Shown here: positions 12,770-24,986 of the stretch, in pieces | Layout of the letters: each line of letters begins with the position of its first letter | Numbering within the stretch: position 1 is the first letter of the stretch | DNA from: Xiphias gladius | Taxonomy: Eukaryota > Chordata > Actinopteri > Istiophoriformes > Xiphiidae | DNA: 64,000 nucleotides | Direction: 5' to 3' | NCBI RefSeq assembly: GCF_016859285.1 | Contig: NC_053414.1 | Span: 4,609,517 to 4,673,516, forward strand | Made by a program: the position numbers and the translations under genes | The notes under the pieces: model-generated | Told to the model about the DNA's origin: nothing | Databases searched by the model: none | Seen by the model: only the letters and a program-made list of their open reading frames with translations

Positions 12770-12965
12770 GTGTCCAACCTAACGAATCTAAGTCCGGTAT
12801 TCCTTCTCTTTTAGCTCTGTTTTTGGTCTCCACCAGCGCTTGAGGGAAAAATTTGGCTCTTTAGCTGCTAAATGCTCCACTGTGTTCACCAGTTTGTCTC
12901 TGACTGTGTCTGTCTGCTGTTTGCTGCTCAGCAGGTGGTGGACAGTGGGTTTTTACAGCTTTTTT
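12770..12965 (+). repeat. unidentified interspersed repeat, copy 1
   Basis: Homologous by eye to 42255-42370. Shared landmarks are CTTTTAGCTCT, CACCA, CTCTTTAGCTGC and the C-rich GCTGTTTG/TTTTGGTGCTG end. The second copy lacks an internal segment. I recognise the sequence as recurring in fish genomes but cannot name the family. Confidence 0.5.
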
Positions 12966-13529
12966 TTCTCTGAAAACAGCTGCCTGCTGCGGCCGAAAAT
13001 GACGCTATGAGAGCGGTGAGAGTGAAGGAGAGCAGTAAAGCTGTGGTCCCGATAGATAAACAAATGAACTTAAACTCAATATAAAGCCCTGTAAAGTTGA
13101 GAGGAGCTGCAGATTCAGCTGGTAATCCTCTGTATGTTCAGATCTGACATTGTTTTCACATCGTCACTTGGTACATTGTTACTATAGAAATATCGACTAT
13201 CGCAGCTTCAACCAAGCAAATATAATTTAAACCATTATGACGAGGGTTCCTTAGCATAACCAAGTAGTGATTTTTTAAAACCAAATCGTGAACTGTCCCC
13301 AACGGTAACAGAGTCATTTTTGTGCCTATTTTGAACCTATCTCCTGCCGATAGGTTGTCACATCAAAAAAGGCCCAAAAGGATAATTTTGGAAGGAAGAG
13401 ACAAACAATACTAAGGGTTATATCCTCAGACTTTAGAGAAGCCCTCTGCAGAGCCACAGTAGACACATTACAACTGTTTTCACAGGCTGAGTGGTAAACT
13501 GATTGTCACGTGTAAAACCTCTGAAGTGC

Positions 13530-14330
13530 ACCTGTAATGTGACAGGTACTGCTCTTGAGTGGTTCAGATCTAACCTGAGTGACAGAACTTTATCTTTACC
13601 TGTAGGGAATGTCTCGTCTGCCAGTGCCAGCGATTACCTGCGGTGTTCCCCCAGGGGTCTATTCTCGGCCCCTTTAATGTTTCCATCTTATGTGTTACCT
13701 CCGGCTCAAGTCCTCTGAAATTGCATGATTTATATTTACTGTTATGCTGATGATACTCACTTATATCTGTCCATGAATCCAGCAGACCTCTCCTCTGTCA
13801 AAATCCCGGTTGGCTACTGACTTTCTTTTGTTAAATACGGATAAAACTGGAGTGATGGTCGGCCTTAGTCCCCTCGGACTTGCAGTGTGCACAAAGAGTT
13901 TAGAAATCTAGGGGTGATTCTTGATTCTCACCTGAACTCTCCTGCTGATTTCCGTGCCATAACAGAGACGGCCGTGTGTCAGCTCAGGAGCGTTGCTAGG
14001 ACCAGATATTTTCTTTCATTTTCAGGACATAAAAAGAAAACCTTCCTCGTGCCTTCGTTTACACCCATTTGGACTATCTAAGTTTCCTGATTCTGTGGCC
14101 TGCCCCAGAAATTTATTGAACGACTCCAGCTTGTGCAAAAATACTGCTGCCAAGGTTCTCACAAGAAGATACTGTTATTGACTGTCTTTTAATTGATTTT
14201 GCATTGGCTTTTAATTGAGCTATTTTGTTATGTATTTTATTTGAGGCTCCTATAACTGTCTCTAACTCACGTTGTAAACTCTTTTTTTTGCTAAACTGTT
14301 ATGTAAATAAAGATCATTATTATTAATAGA
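13530..14330 (+). mobile_element. degenerate L2/CR1-like LINE, reverse transcriptase remnant
   Basis: Broken pieces of a non-LTR retrotransposon polymerase appear in order in different frames: GTALEWFRSNLSDRT (near 13545), the catalytic-type CYADDTHLYLSM (near 13740), FRNLGVILDSHLNS (near 13895) and a degenerate QLVQ-like/TAAKVLTR piece (near 14130). The end carries AATAAAG followed by ATTATTATTA (about 14306-14329), typical of an L2-type 3' tail. Several frameshifts and deletions make it non-functional. Clade assignment is from recall of fish L2/CR1 polymerases. Confidence 0.8.
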
Positions 14331-14859
14331 TGCAGCGTTACAGCCCGATCCCACATAAAATTTTTATGAAAACATTGAGTGAAATCAGTGTTTTACATAT
14401 TTAAAATTCTACAATGCATCTTCGAAGGGCGCGAGAGTTGTGGTTTGTAAAGTTTTGTTTTCTAACAAATGTAAAATCGTTACAGCCAAACCCAGGCTCC
14501 TCTACATTGCCAAAACAGTTTGGGATTAGGATTAATAAATACCTCAACATAGCAAAATAAAAAAAATAAAGTAAACCAGTGAAAGGTAGCCCTGCAGTAG
14601 AGCAGCACAGAAATACTGCTGGTCATTGATTCATGATTTCAATTTGCAGGGATATTGCAAAAAGACAAGAGTGTTTTGCTTTCGGCTGTCATCCTTTTAC
14701 CTTTGTCCCCTTGATGGGAATAAAAAAAAAAGGTAAAAAAAAAAAATGTTTTTAAAGTAGAAAAAACAAATCAGATGTTCAGATGTATGGCCGAATCAGG
14801 AATCCCAGCGATATTAAAATGCCACAGACCAATTTATAGTTCTCATCATCGGCGCTCAT

Positions 14860-15243
14860 AAAGTGGTATTACGGGCTGAGCGGAGGAGGAGCGGGTGGGG
14901 CCTGGCTGGGAACACAGAGGCAGACTGTGGTCACTGACCGGGGACTCTCCTGGCTTTTATTCTACTCGGATCAGACCGCATGTCTGACCCAGGGGTGCGC
15001 CCGCTGCCGGGAGCAAACCGCGCTCATTTCCCCGATATCTGACAGATGGATGCCGTCCTGTCGTAGGGGAGGAGGATGAAAAAATCGCCTGATATGCTTT
15101 TTGGCATTTTCGCTCACAGCCTATTTGTGAGAGGCAGCGGCGGCTTGGCCCTTTCTTTATTATAGGGAACGAGATCTCCGCGGTTAGCTATGTGAAGAGC
15201 AGATCGCCTGATAATTCTCATCTCGCGACCCTGAGGAATAATT
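14860..15243 (+). promoter_or_regulatory. socs7 promoter and 5'UTR region
   Basis: GC content rises sharply near 14870 (GAGCGGAGGAGGAGCGGG) and stays high through socs7 exon 1. The AATT-containing sequence just before the ATG marks the end of the 5'UTR. No TATA box is convincingly placed. The transcription start site is not determinable here. Confidence 0.5.
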
Positions 15244-16799
15244 ATGAACAACGCGCAAGATATGTCGCCCGATTTCGTGTTGATGCGCCTGGTTTCCGCG
15301 GCCGAGGACGACCGCTTGGACGCAGAAAACGGGAATCTGCCGCCGGGAGGAGTGGTGGCAGGGCTGGGGAAAGAGGTCCTGGCTCACAGCGGCGTCAAAG
15401 CGGGGTTGGATATAAGCCGAGATCCGACGGCGGGCCTAGAGCATCCCAGCAGCCGCCTGAACAAAGCCCCGCCGAGCGGCGAGGGCACGGCTGCACCTGA
15501 CTCCGGGGGGACGGAGAGCCGAGCCCCGCTGTCCGCGCCTCCGGCGCCGCAGAGCCCCATGGAGGCCCAGGGCTTCGACTTCGCTCCCAGCCCTGGCCTG
15601 CGGCCTCAGCTGCTGGTCTTCTCAAATATAATGCGGAACGGAGAAGGGATTTTAGAATTAGACCGTCGAAATCAGCCGAGGGACGCTCTGGGCTTGGACC
15701 AGAGCCCGGGGTCTGGCTGCTCCGGCCCGGCTGTCAACAACAACACCCTGGGTCCCGGCGACGTTCAGCAGCAGCAGAACCTGCTGGACCGGACGTGGGG
15801 AGCGCAACCGTCGGTCTCAGTATCCGCGGAGATGCAGGGAGCTGCGGAGCTCTGCCGCCGACATCGACTCATCACTACCCCGCCCGAGTGGCCCCTGTTG
15901 TCGGAGAGATCCAACCCTCTCACCGTGATTGACTCTAAATGGGGCTGCGCCACCAGGGACCGAGAGGGAGCCGTGTTCGAGCTTGCCCGGCGGTTCGGGG
16001 AGCTGGGGGTCGGCGCGGTACCCAAGATGCTGTTCAACGCAGGGGAGCTCCCGCAGTGTTCGTGCCAGGGTGCACACGGGCCGGTAGGAGGGGGAGTAGA
16101 ACCCGGCGATGACCCCACAGAGACCAGCGATGCTTTGTTGGTGCTGGAGGGGCTGGGGAGCGGGGATGTTGCCGGGCTGGGCATGGAGGAGTGCCCGGAC
16201 GATGAGACGGATGGTCAGAACGGACGCAGTGAGTTTCTGCTCAGCAGGAAAAGGGAAATAGTTCAGAAAATGTCTGGGGCTTTCTCCATCAGCACTTTCC
16301 AAGAGGAGCTGAGGAGGCAGGTGGAGGGGATGGCCCCGGCGGCGACCCAGGCGGCGGCAGCGGCGCATCTTGGCGCGCAGGTGTGCAGCCTCCACGGGAG
16401 CTCAGCCAGCCGGCTGTCGCAGGTAAGCTCCGGGGACTCAGAGGTCGTCGCCCAGGTTCCAGCCGTGTCGCCGTCCCCTGCACCGGTACAGAGCTCACCC
16501 TGGGCCACGAGCCCCAATCCGAGCCAGGCGTCGACACCCAGGAGGCGGCCGGAGCGGTGCGCCAGCGCGCCGCGGACTCCCACGGGCCGGGCGGCCGGTG
16601 GGGAAAAGACGCTCAAAGTTCCGGGGAAGTCCAAAAAGGGCTCGTTAAAGATCCGCCTGAGTAAACTGTTCCGGACTAAAAGCTGCAGCGGCTCCAATCA
16701 CCTCCTGGACAAGAGGCCCTCGGTGACCTACTCGGTGTCTTCTGCCGGGAGTCTGGTGGACATGGCGAGCGCCGCCGGTGCTGAGCAGGACGCAGACAG
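15244..16799 (+). CDS. socs7: socs7 coding exon 1
   Basis: A single 1556-nt GC-rich exon encoding residues 1-518 plus two bases, starting MNNAQDMSPDFVLMRLVS. Low-complexity Pro/Ala/Gly/Ser sequence dominates. LLVFSNIMRNG at about 123-133 resembles the start of the human protein (MVFRNVGRPP, from memory). The donor is CAG/GTGAGC at 16799/16800. Confidence 0.93.
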
Positions 16800-19700
16800 G
16801 TGAGCGGCCACACGTGGACCTAAACGGTCCAACGTCCGTCCGAAAGGGGCTCGGGGCGTAATATACCTATTTCCCATTCTCGCTGAGAGGAGATTAAACT
16901 AATTCTGCATGGATAACGCACGGAAAACCGTCCCGGGCGAGAATTCAAGGCCAAGATCTGAATTGTTAATAAATCAGCGAGTGAATGTAGAACAGCTTAT
17001 ATATGTCTTATAATTTAAAAATGAAACATTCATGCTTTTACTCCCACCCGGCCTGTAGGGCTACTTTTTTCCTTTTTTTTCCTCTTTTTTTTAACCTAAA
17101 AACGCCCAATTCACCGCGAGTTCGGAAGTTGTGAATGAGGCCAAAGTAAAGGTTCTCGGGACACAGGTCAGGAGGTTGAAGCACGAAAAACAGAAACCGT
17201 CCGTCTTCCAAAACAATTGGAAGTCTGTGACATGAGGAAGCTGCTAGAAAAAAGAAAGAAAGAAAGAAAATAGAGAGAGAGAGAGAGAGATGTGATGGGC
17301 TGTAAAAGCATCCGGCAACTCATTTTGAATCCAGTCACTGGGTTCAATGTGCCTGATGAAGTCTCATTCAGAGTCCAGACGCGTTGATTCCTCTCCAAGT
17401 GATTTGCGCTCTGCCACGGACAATGAACGCTTTATGAACGTGGTCATTGTTTTCCTACTGGCCCGGGCGAACCTGCTTCGGCCGGCACCTTTGTCGGCCT
17501 TCTCCCCGCCGTCCAAGAACTCCCCGGGGGCTGTCGCCATCCGTCCTCCTCGCTGCCCGGCCGTCGCTCACGGCAGCACACCGAAGGAAGGCTGGGGTCA
17601 AGACACATTGACTGCCAGAGAGCACCAAACAGACCCCCCCAAAAAAAAGAAAACAGCTGGATCCAAATCCTGAAAAGCGAATTCTCTGAACCTCTGCAGC
17701 TACTAATACGTCTTCTCTGAACTCTAACTCACATTTCGTGTTCTTCTTCTCCTCCTTCTGCCTTTCCTTCTCCTTCTTCTCCTTCTCCTTCTTCTCCTTC
17801 TCCTTCTCCTTCTCCTTCTTCTTCTTCTTCCTCTTCCTCGGTCTCTTTTGGTGTCCGTCCTGCAGCCACAACCAGCCCAGACTGACCAGGGCCCACAGTG
17901 CCTTCTGCCCTGCCTCCCTCTCTGCCTCCCTCTCTGCTTTCACGGGTAAGACCTGCTTTGCTGCTTTGGCCAGAGCTCTGGCCCCCCCAGCAACGCTTTC
18001 TTTCCTGGGCAAAAAGCCCCCCCCCCCTCGGCACTGCACCGTAAGACTCAGACTCTCCAGTAGGGCTGAAACTGGAGACTACTTTCTAGATTGGTCTGAT
18101 AATTTCATCTATAAAATGTCAGAAAATTGTGAGAAATGTCCATCGGAATTTCCTGAACCCACATGTGATTCCCTCAAATTGCTTATTCTTCCAATCAACA
18201 GTCCCGAAACCCGAGATAATTCAGTTTGCTGCCACGTGAGTCAGAGAAAAAGCGGCGAGTCAGTCTTTGTGCTAAGCTAGGCTAAACACACCCTGGACCT
18301 ATTTCTTGACTGGAACATGGCTGCATGTTTCCTGAAGTATCAAGACTGGCCCTTTAATACACATTATCGTTTACTCAAGTGATAGAATTGGATGTAACTG
18401 GCATTTATGAACGGTGTGACCCGACACCACTAATCAATGGGGCTGGCTATCATCTGAACTGTTGAGTGTCTGCACCGATATCAAAATGGTGCGTTTTCAG
18501 ATAAAATGTAAAAAAAACCCCTTTTTTATCCAAACAACAAAATGAGCCAAACTTCTCGCGTGTTTCGTCTCAATGCGGAGAAGTTTCACAAGGGCTTCTC
18601 CCGAACTGGGCCAAATTATTGTCTCAATCAGGAAGGATGTGGTCAAAAAAAAACCAAACGAACAAGACTGATAACGTGTCAAAGCAATTCAGGGTGAACT
18701 CTTCAGTATTCGGCAGTTTTCTGCTGCACCGGAAAAGTACTGAAGGTCAAAACCCGGCCATCAAAACCACCAAAGTGACTCATTAGCAGAGTATGGAGCC
18801 TTTTTTCGTATTTCACTATTATGCATGTCCATTTTAGATTAAAGAAACGGTGAGTTTGACGAGAAGTTTGACACCGCTCTCGTACGCCAGGAAGTGGTCA
18901 GCTCAGCACCGAGTCCGGAAATAAAGGGGAAACCCGCAAACAATAAATGAGAAAGAAAAAAAAACGGCAAGTTGTGGATTCGGTCGTCTCTGCAAGAAGG
19001 CAAACCGGCGTATTTCCAAAAAGCTGACCAGAAAAACAGGCAGGACTTGAGCTGCGAAAATGCCACACGCTGCAACCTCTCGGCTGTTCTCAGCCAGTCA
19101 GACTGTGTAACTGGTGCACCAGACAAGACAAGACTAGATTTAGCACAGAAAGGCCTGTGGGTACGGTGAGAGCGGTGCGGAGGTCTGCAACTCCGTCGGC
19201 AGAAAAACATTTAGCTGACTTTATGAGAATCAGCCCACAACACCTCCACAGGGCTCAGAAATACATTCTGGTGTCCCACATTTCCTCCAGATTTGGGCTT
19301 TTGCTAAATGTACTTCTCGTAAAATGAAGATTTTTGTAGTTATAGGAGTTTAATGAACACATGCTCTGCACAGGGCTAACCACCAATTAGACAGAAACAT
19401 TAAAGCTGCACCAGCCGGTGCTTCGTGCCGGTGGTCCCTCCGGAGCGGGGGCGAGTTATTTGAAATCCCGGGGACTTCAGAACCCAGAGGTCCTGCACGC
19501 AGCACGCTCATGTTTACCAACCCAGCCGGTCTGTGATGTTTCACGGCCGAGAAAAGGAGGCCAAGGAGATGATAGAGGCCGAGAGTCTGACGTGGGTGAG
19601 TCCAGTTTTTCTCTGCCGCTAAGGAGACGGAGGGGATTTGGCTCCTAACGTTTGGTTTCTCGTTTCTTTTCCTGCCAGTAACTGCAGAATTTCACTTTGG

Positions 19701-22700
19701 TAAACAGTGAATCTGCAGCATCTCAATTAGCGGCGATGGGATGTTCTTCTTTATTGCAGTGATTTAGGCTGATTAGCTGGGAGTAATTTTCCATAAACAT
19801 CCTGCCTGATGCAGCTTTAATGGCACTCTGCAGCACAGGCAAAACAGCACACAATGAAAGACACACAAGCCAGGGACCTTTTCCATCTCCCTGTTCTGTC
19901 TGCGTCTTTATTTCACTTTCTTCTGTCACTCTTTACCCTCTCCTTTCCTTCCCTTCCCCTCTTTTCCCTCATCTGCCTCTCTCCTGGCTGCAGGTGAGAC
20001 TGTTTCTCTGGTGGATGTGGACATTTCGCGGCGAGGGGCGACCACACCGCACCCCCCAACGCCTCCCCCTCCTCCACGCCGAAGTCTCAGTCTGTTAGGT
20101 ACTTTTTTCTCCTTCCAGTTTGTCTTTTCGTCCGTTTCTCCTCCTCTTGTTCATCCACACACACACACACACACAATGGTTTAATATGTAAGATGATAAA
20201 TATGGCAGCAAGAAAGCAGATGAAACCAAATCGTCCTTTCTAAGCCTCAGGTTACAGGCTCTACTTTATCCTGTCTAAGTTTATGATGAAAAGGAAGCTC
20301 TGGCAGTTTTCTCTTAACATTTCTATCTCAGTCAAATTCTTATTTATCAATTTCGTTTTCTGTCGTTACATTTCTGGAAACTCAGACACAGACAAGTTTT
20401 TGTAATCTGCCATAATCTGATTGGAGAAGCTTTGAAAGGTCAGCTGCAAACTACATATTTAATTTGAAAAATGGATGCGATGACTCTGTCGATGGCATGA
20501 TGGCAGAAGGAAACTGTTTTCCTCTCTTCACAGGAAAACAATCTTTACCAGGGGGAAAGAAAACACAACCTTTTTTGTTCTTGTTTGGATTTTTAGGGAC
20601 TGATTTGTCTATTTTTTTTATTTGTTTTTAACCTATGTTGGTTTTGTTTGTGGTGATGCAGCAGTTTGAAAATACTGACTGTTGGACAGTTGATGCAGCT
20701 TCAAGCTGAATATAAAGATGTTCAGATTAACAAACTACGCTAGGATCAATCACTCAGTGGGGGATTCCCAATATAGGAGACTGTACCCCTACGGATACAT
20801 GAACAGAAAAGATAAAATTACAAACAATTAGACATGGAAAAAAATTACTGAGTGTTTCTTCCTCCCCTCATCTCTAATTTCAAGGCCATTCTCTGACCTT
20901 TCAAGTTCATTTTTTTTTTTTTTTTTTTGCTCCAAGCCTCTAATATTTTCTGACCCACATATGGAGCCGACTTAAGCACCCTTTTGGTTTGCATTAAAAG
21001 ATAAGGTTGGTGATGTTCTGTGTTTTTATTACCGTTAACAAAGACCAGAGCCAACAATTTCTTACTCGATTTCTCAATGCTATCTTTTCCAAGCCCGTTG
21101 GCTCCGACTGAAGATGTAAATCTGTAAAAACGGGTCACAGATATATTTTTAAAAAAGGCTCAGTCTTTTCATAAAATAGCTGCAAACTGATTTTTTTAGT
21201 AAATGTCACTCAAACAGGAGGAAATAGTGCATTTGCTGGGGACTATTTTCAGCGGTGACTTAATCCACATTCGGCGTTTTACAGAGTATTTGGGGCAGCG
21301 TGATGGTGTGTGTGTGTGTGTGGGACTGAGATAAACTACAGTGTGTGTTCATGGTAATGGAGGGACATGTCACCCAGCGCAACAGTGCGGCTCACTGATG
21401 TGTTTTTAATAGTTTTTGGAAACAACGGAGCTCTGTGGCTCAGAGGAATAAGCTCTATCCGGCTTTGAACACACACACCTATACCAACTACCTGTTAGTG
21501 GTCAGAAAGGGGCAAGGGCACCAGATTCATTTCAGAAGCGAGGGCGGGGGGGGGCATATTGGGCAACCCATCCGTTGCTTCGCTTTTTGAGTATATGGCT
21601 CTCCAGCGAGCTCACTGGGGGGAGGCCGCCCCTCTCACCGGCCCGCCGCCCGCATCCGAGGGGGCGTCGCTGGGCGTGATAGGCAACGCGGCGCTGCACC
21701 GAGCTCCAGACACGCAGCTGAACACGAGAGAGGCGCAGAGACGGGGTTAGGTTCTCTCCAAGCCTGCACTTGAGCATGCGGCAGTAAATTGCAGTGTCTG
21801 AAAACGAAATGACGTCACCGCCAGCAGCTTGCAGACACAGATGAATTATGTCATCAGAGCGCTAAAGCATCAACGGGCTTTTTATGTCATTTCAGACATG
21901 TTATTTAAAACCGTCGTCGATTTCATATCGCCCCGAGATTTCAGGCAAAATCTTGTTAAATGTGGTTAAAATTAGGTTTACGCTCTACAACCACTCTAGG
22001 AGCAACTGGCATGTGGAGGCATCGGTGAAAACGCACACGTGTCTTGTGTGTAATGGCAAACTTTGCTTTTGGCAGGAGGGAGGCTGCTCTGCAAAATGCG
22101 CCTAAACCTGCTATGATCCCAAATATCCCTCATGCGTGACAATGCTTATTCTGGTAATCACAGCACTAACATGTCTCATCGTAGCGAGCTGCACACCTGA
22201 GTCACTTCCCCCGCACCAGGCCACTGACACACTTCCGAGACAAACGTACTGATGCGAGGCAGACAGAGAGTAGGTTCTGAAACTCTCTCCGCCTGAATGA
22301 CTCTCTCAAGCTCATGTTGCAAGAGGTCTCCGGTGGTGAACTGAGCCTTGGCTCTGTCGGTCCCTCCCTTTACTCTGCGAGCCGAACGTTTTACATCTTA
22401 CTGTCGGTCCCCCTCGTTACACGATGTCCTCTTTGCTTGGGTGAAAATTTGAATATTCTTCACATTTTGTGTTTGCCTGCTTTATTGTGAGGGCTTGGGG
22501 GGAGGGCGCCATGGCCCCTTGGCCCCACTACTTCCAGCACCCTTGGGAAGAGGTGTAGTTTTATAAAATCGGTGGACTGAGGCTTTCTGTCTGATGGCCT
22601 TGAAAATGATATTTTCCTTCCTTCCTTCCCTTTTATCTTTCCTTTCTTCCTTCCTTTTTGTTGTTTTCACCCTCTGTCGTACTGTTTCTTTCCCTTCCTG

Positions 22701-24953
22701 ACACTTTCTTTGTTCCCTTGTTTTCCTTCTTCCCCCTTCCTTCCATTCCTTGCCTTTCCTCCCCTCGTTTGCTTCCTCCCCTCCCTCCTCACTCTCTCCT
22801 TTCCTTGTTGTCCTTCCTCCAGACGACATAGCCGGGCCTCAGCCTGGGCCTTTCCTAGTGAGTGTTATGGGCGCCTCCCTGCAGTCCCTCCCCCTGCCTC
22901 TCCCTCCTCCTCCTCCTCCCTCCCACGCCACCATCCAGCACAGTCTCAGCCTCAATGGTAAGACACGTTGGGGAAGCGGGGGGTTGGCGGGGGGCTGGGG
23001 GTTGACCAGTCATCTCCTCCACACTCTCATTTGAATGAACTCAACCGGTGTTGATCGTATGATAGCTGCATGTTGATGTTAAAAATGCTTCATGTTGGAC
23101 CTTTAATTTGTTGATTTAGACGCCTTCCTCCGGGCCCTGCCTCACTCAACCCCATCGCCGGCTGACGCGCTACCCCCCACCCGACAGGCTCCACCCCCCA
23201 TGCTGTGCGCCCTGCGTCGGTCTGAGGCCAGCAACTTCACCGCCAGTCTGAGGGAGCTGGAGAAGGTAAGATGTCACCAAGTATTAAGGGCCAAGGGTCG
23301 GTTAGCATTTACCTTCACTATACACGTCAGCGCCCAGAAACCACCCAGCAGATTAGTGGATTAACCAGTTAGTTGGTCGACAGAAAATTAGTTGCCAACT
23401 TTGGTAACTGATTAATCATTTAAGTCTTTTCTTAAAAATTCAATTCAATTCAGTTTTATTTATAAGGCTCCAAATCATAACAGAGGTTAATCTCAGGGCA
23501 CTTTTTTATATAGAGCAGGTCTGGGCCATACTCTTTATAGTTATATTTACAGAGACCCAACCTTCCCCCGTGAGCAAACACTTGGCGACAGCGGCAAGGC
23601 CCTTTTAACAGGTAAGAAACCTTGAACAGAACGCGGCTCATGGTTGGCGGCCGTCTGCCCTGACCGGCGGGTCGCAGGAAGCGACAGGAGGAGAGAGGAG
23701 AGAGACGAGAAAGCACAAAACTACGAGCGAGAGAAGCCAAGTTAGTAACGAGCAATGATGGGATACGAATTGCGTACGGATGGAGGGGGAGAGGAGGAGA
23801 GAGAAAATCAAATCAAAATTTTACACCCAGAATTACTATTTATTTTAAATGAATTGCCAGGCTAATAAATAGATAATGAAAATAGACCCCCAACGCTGAA
23901 GTAATAACACCTTGCGCCAGGTTTCTTAATCAATTTAAATTAAACATACTGAATTTAGAGGAGGATACACATGAGCACAACACAAACTAAAATAATAATG
24001 GTCCTAAAATTAAAAAAAAAAGAAATTATAACTTTGACACACGGTCCCTCTTTAAGGCCAGGCCCCCCAAGATTCAGTAAGGAAGGGCCCGTCTTCGCTG
24101 ATATTCCTCTTTACAGGCGGTTGATGTAAAGCGAACCTGGGGCCTTTGGGTCTCGTCAGGTGCAGCTTTGCATATACCTCACAGAGGTGACTGCGATGGC
24201 TATCTTAAACGAAAAAATCAAACGGCACCGTGGTAAACGGCATCCAGTAGCTTAAGCGTTGTGGCAGCAGCTGGAGCGCACAAGATGTCTCCATTATCCA
24301 GAGTTGACGGTGTACTAGATTGTAAAATGCTTTTCTTCTGTTTCCGTTCTAAACAAAACCCTAATACATGTAATTCTGTTCTCTGAATCTAGTAGATTTC
24401 CATTAAGAGTACAGATTGGAGTAGAAAAACCAAAGCTTAATGCTGTTGTAAAATGCAAACAGCTTGTCGACGCTTGTCTATTCTCCAAATATTGCGAAAA
24501 CTATTTTCAAGCAAATTAGTCTTTGTTTTCCGTCAACGTCTAGAGTCTACGGCTTACGAAAGAATCTCGGTTGATCGGTTTGCTTGAATTTGGTTGTGAC
24601 TCGACATCTGCGCTGGCGGCAGCAGAGGTTTCTGGAGAACGGTTAGGTTTCCCGGGGGCAGCTGTAGGGTCACCACCGTCGCGCGGTCTGTCTGCAAACC
24701 AGCGGGAACGAGAGCGGGAGCAGTAAGACTGGTTCTCACTGTGAATGGTTGTTCCCCTTTGGTGTCTCTGCCTGCAGTGTGGTTGGTACTGGGGTCCGAT
24801 GAACTGGGAGGACGCGGAGATGAAACTGAAGGGGAAACCGGATGGATCCTTCCTGGTCCGAGACAGTTCAGACCCTCGGTACATCCTGAGCCTCAGCTTC
24901 AGGTCGCAGGGGGTCACGCACCACACACGCATGGAACACTACCGAGGTGAGTA

Positions 24954-24986
<33 letters not shown>

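Larger units (their letters stand above)
23266..24777. other. socs7 intron 5
   Basis: Non-coding. It contains a repeat fragment at 23345-23435, a second element at 23440-23815, and no recognised exon. Confidence 0.75.

Noticed and set aside
15817..16395. 192-codon antisense ORF over socs7 exon 1, with others nearby
   Set aside because: Shadow frames of a long GC-rich exon; the plus frame is supported by homology and a correct donor.
17455..18039. 194-codon minus-strand ORF with a Lys/Glu-rich run
   Set aside because: The charged run is the complement of the CTT/CTC microsatellite; the plus strand carries socs7 exon 2 here.
21430..21472. tRNA-like A-box (TGGCTCAGAGG) and weak B-box-like sequence
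   Set aside because: The boxes are too close, no cloverleaf can be drawn, and the B box is poor.
23456..23755. 99-codon minus-strand ORF in socs7 intron 5
   Set aside because: Lies entirely inside a dispersed interspersed repeat.
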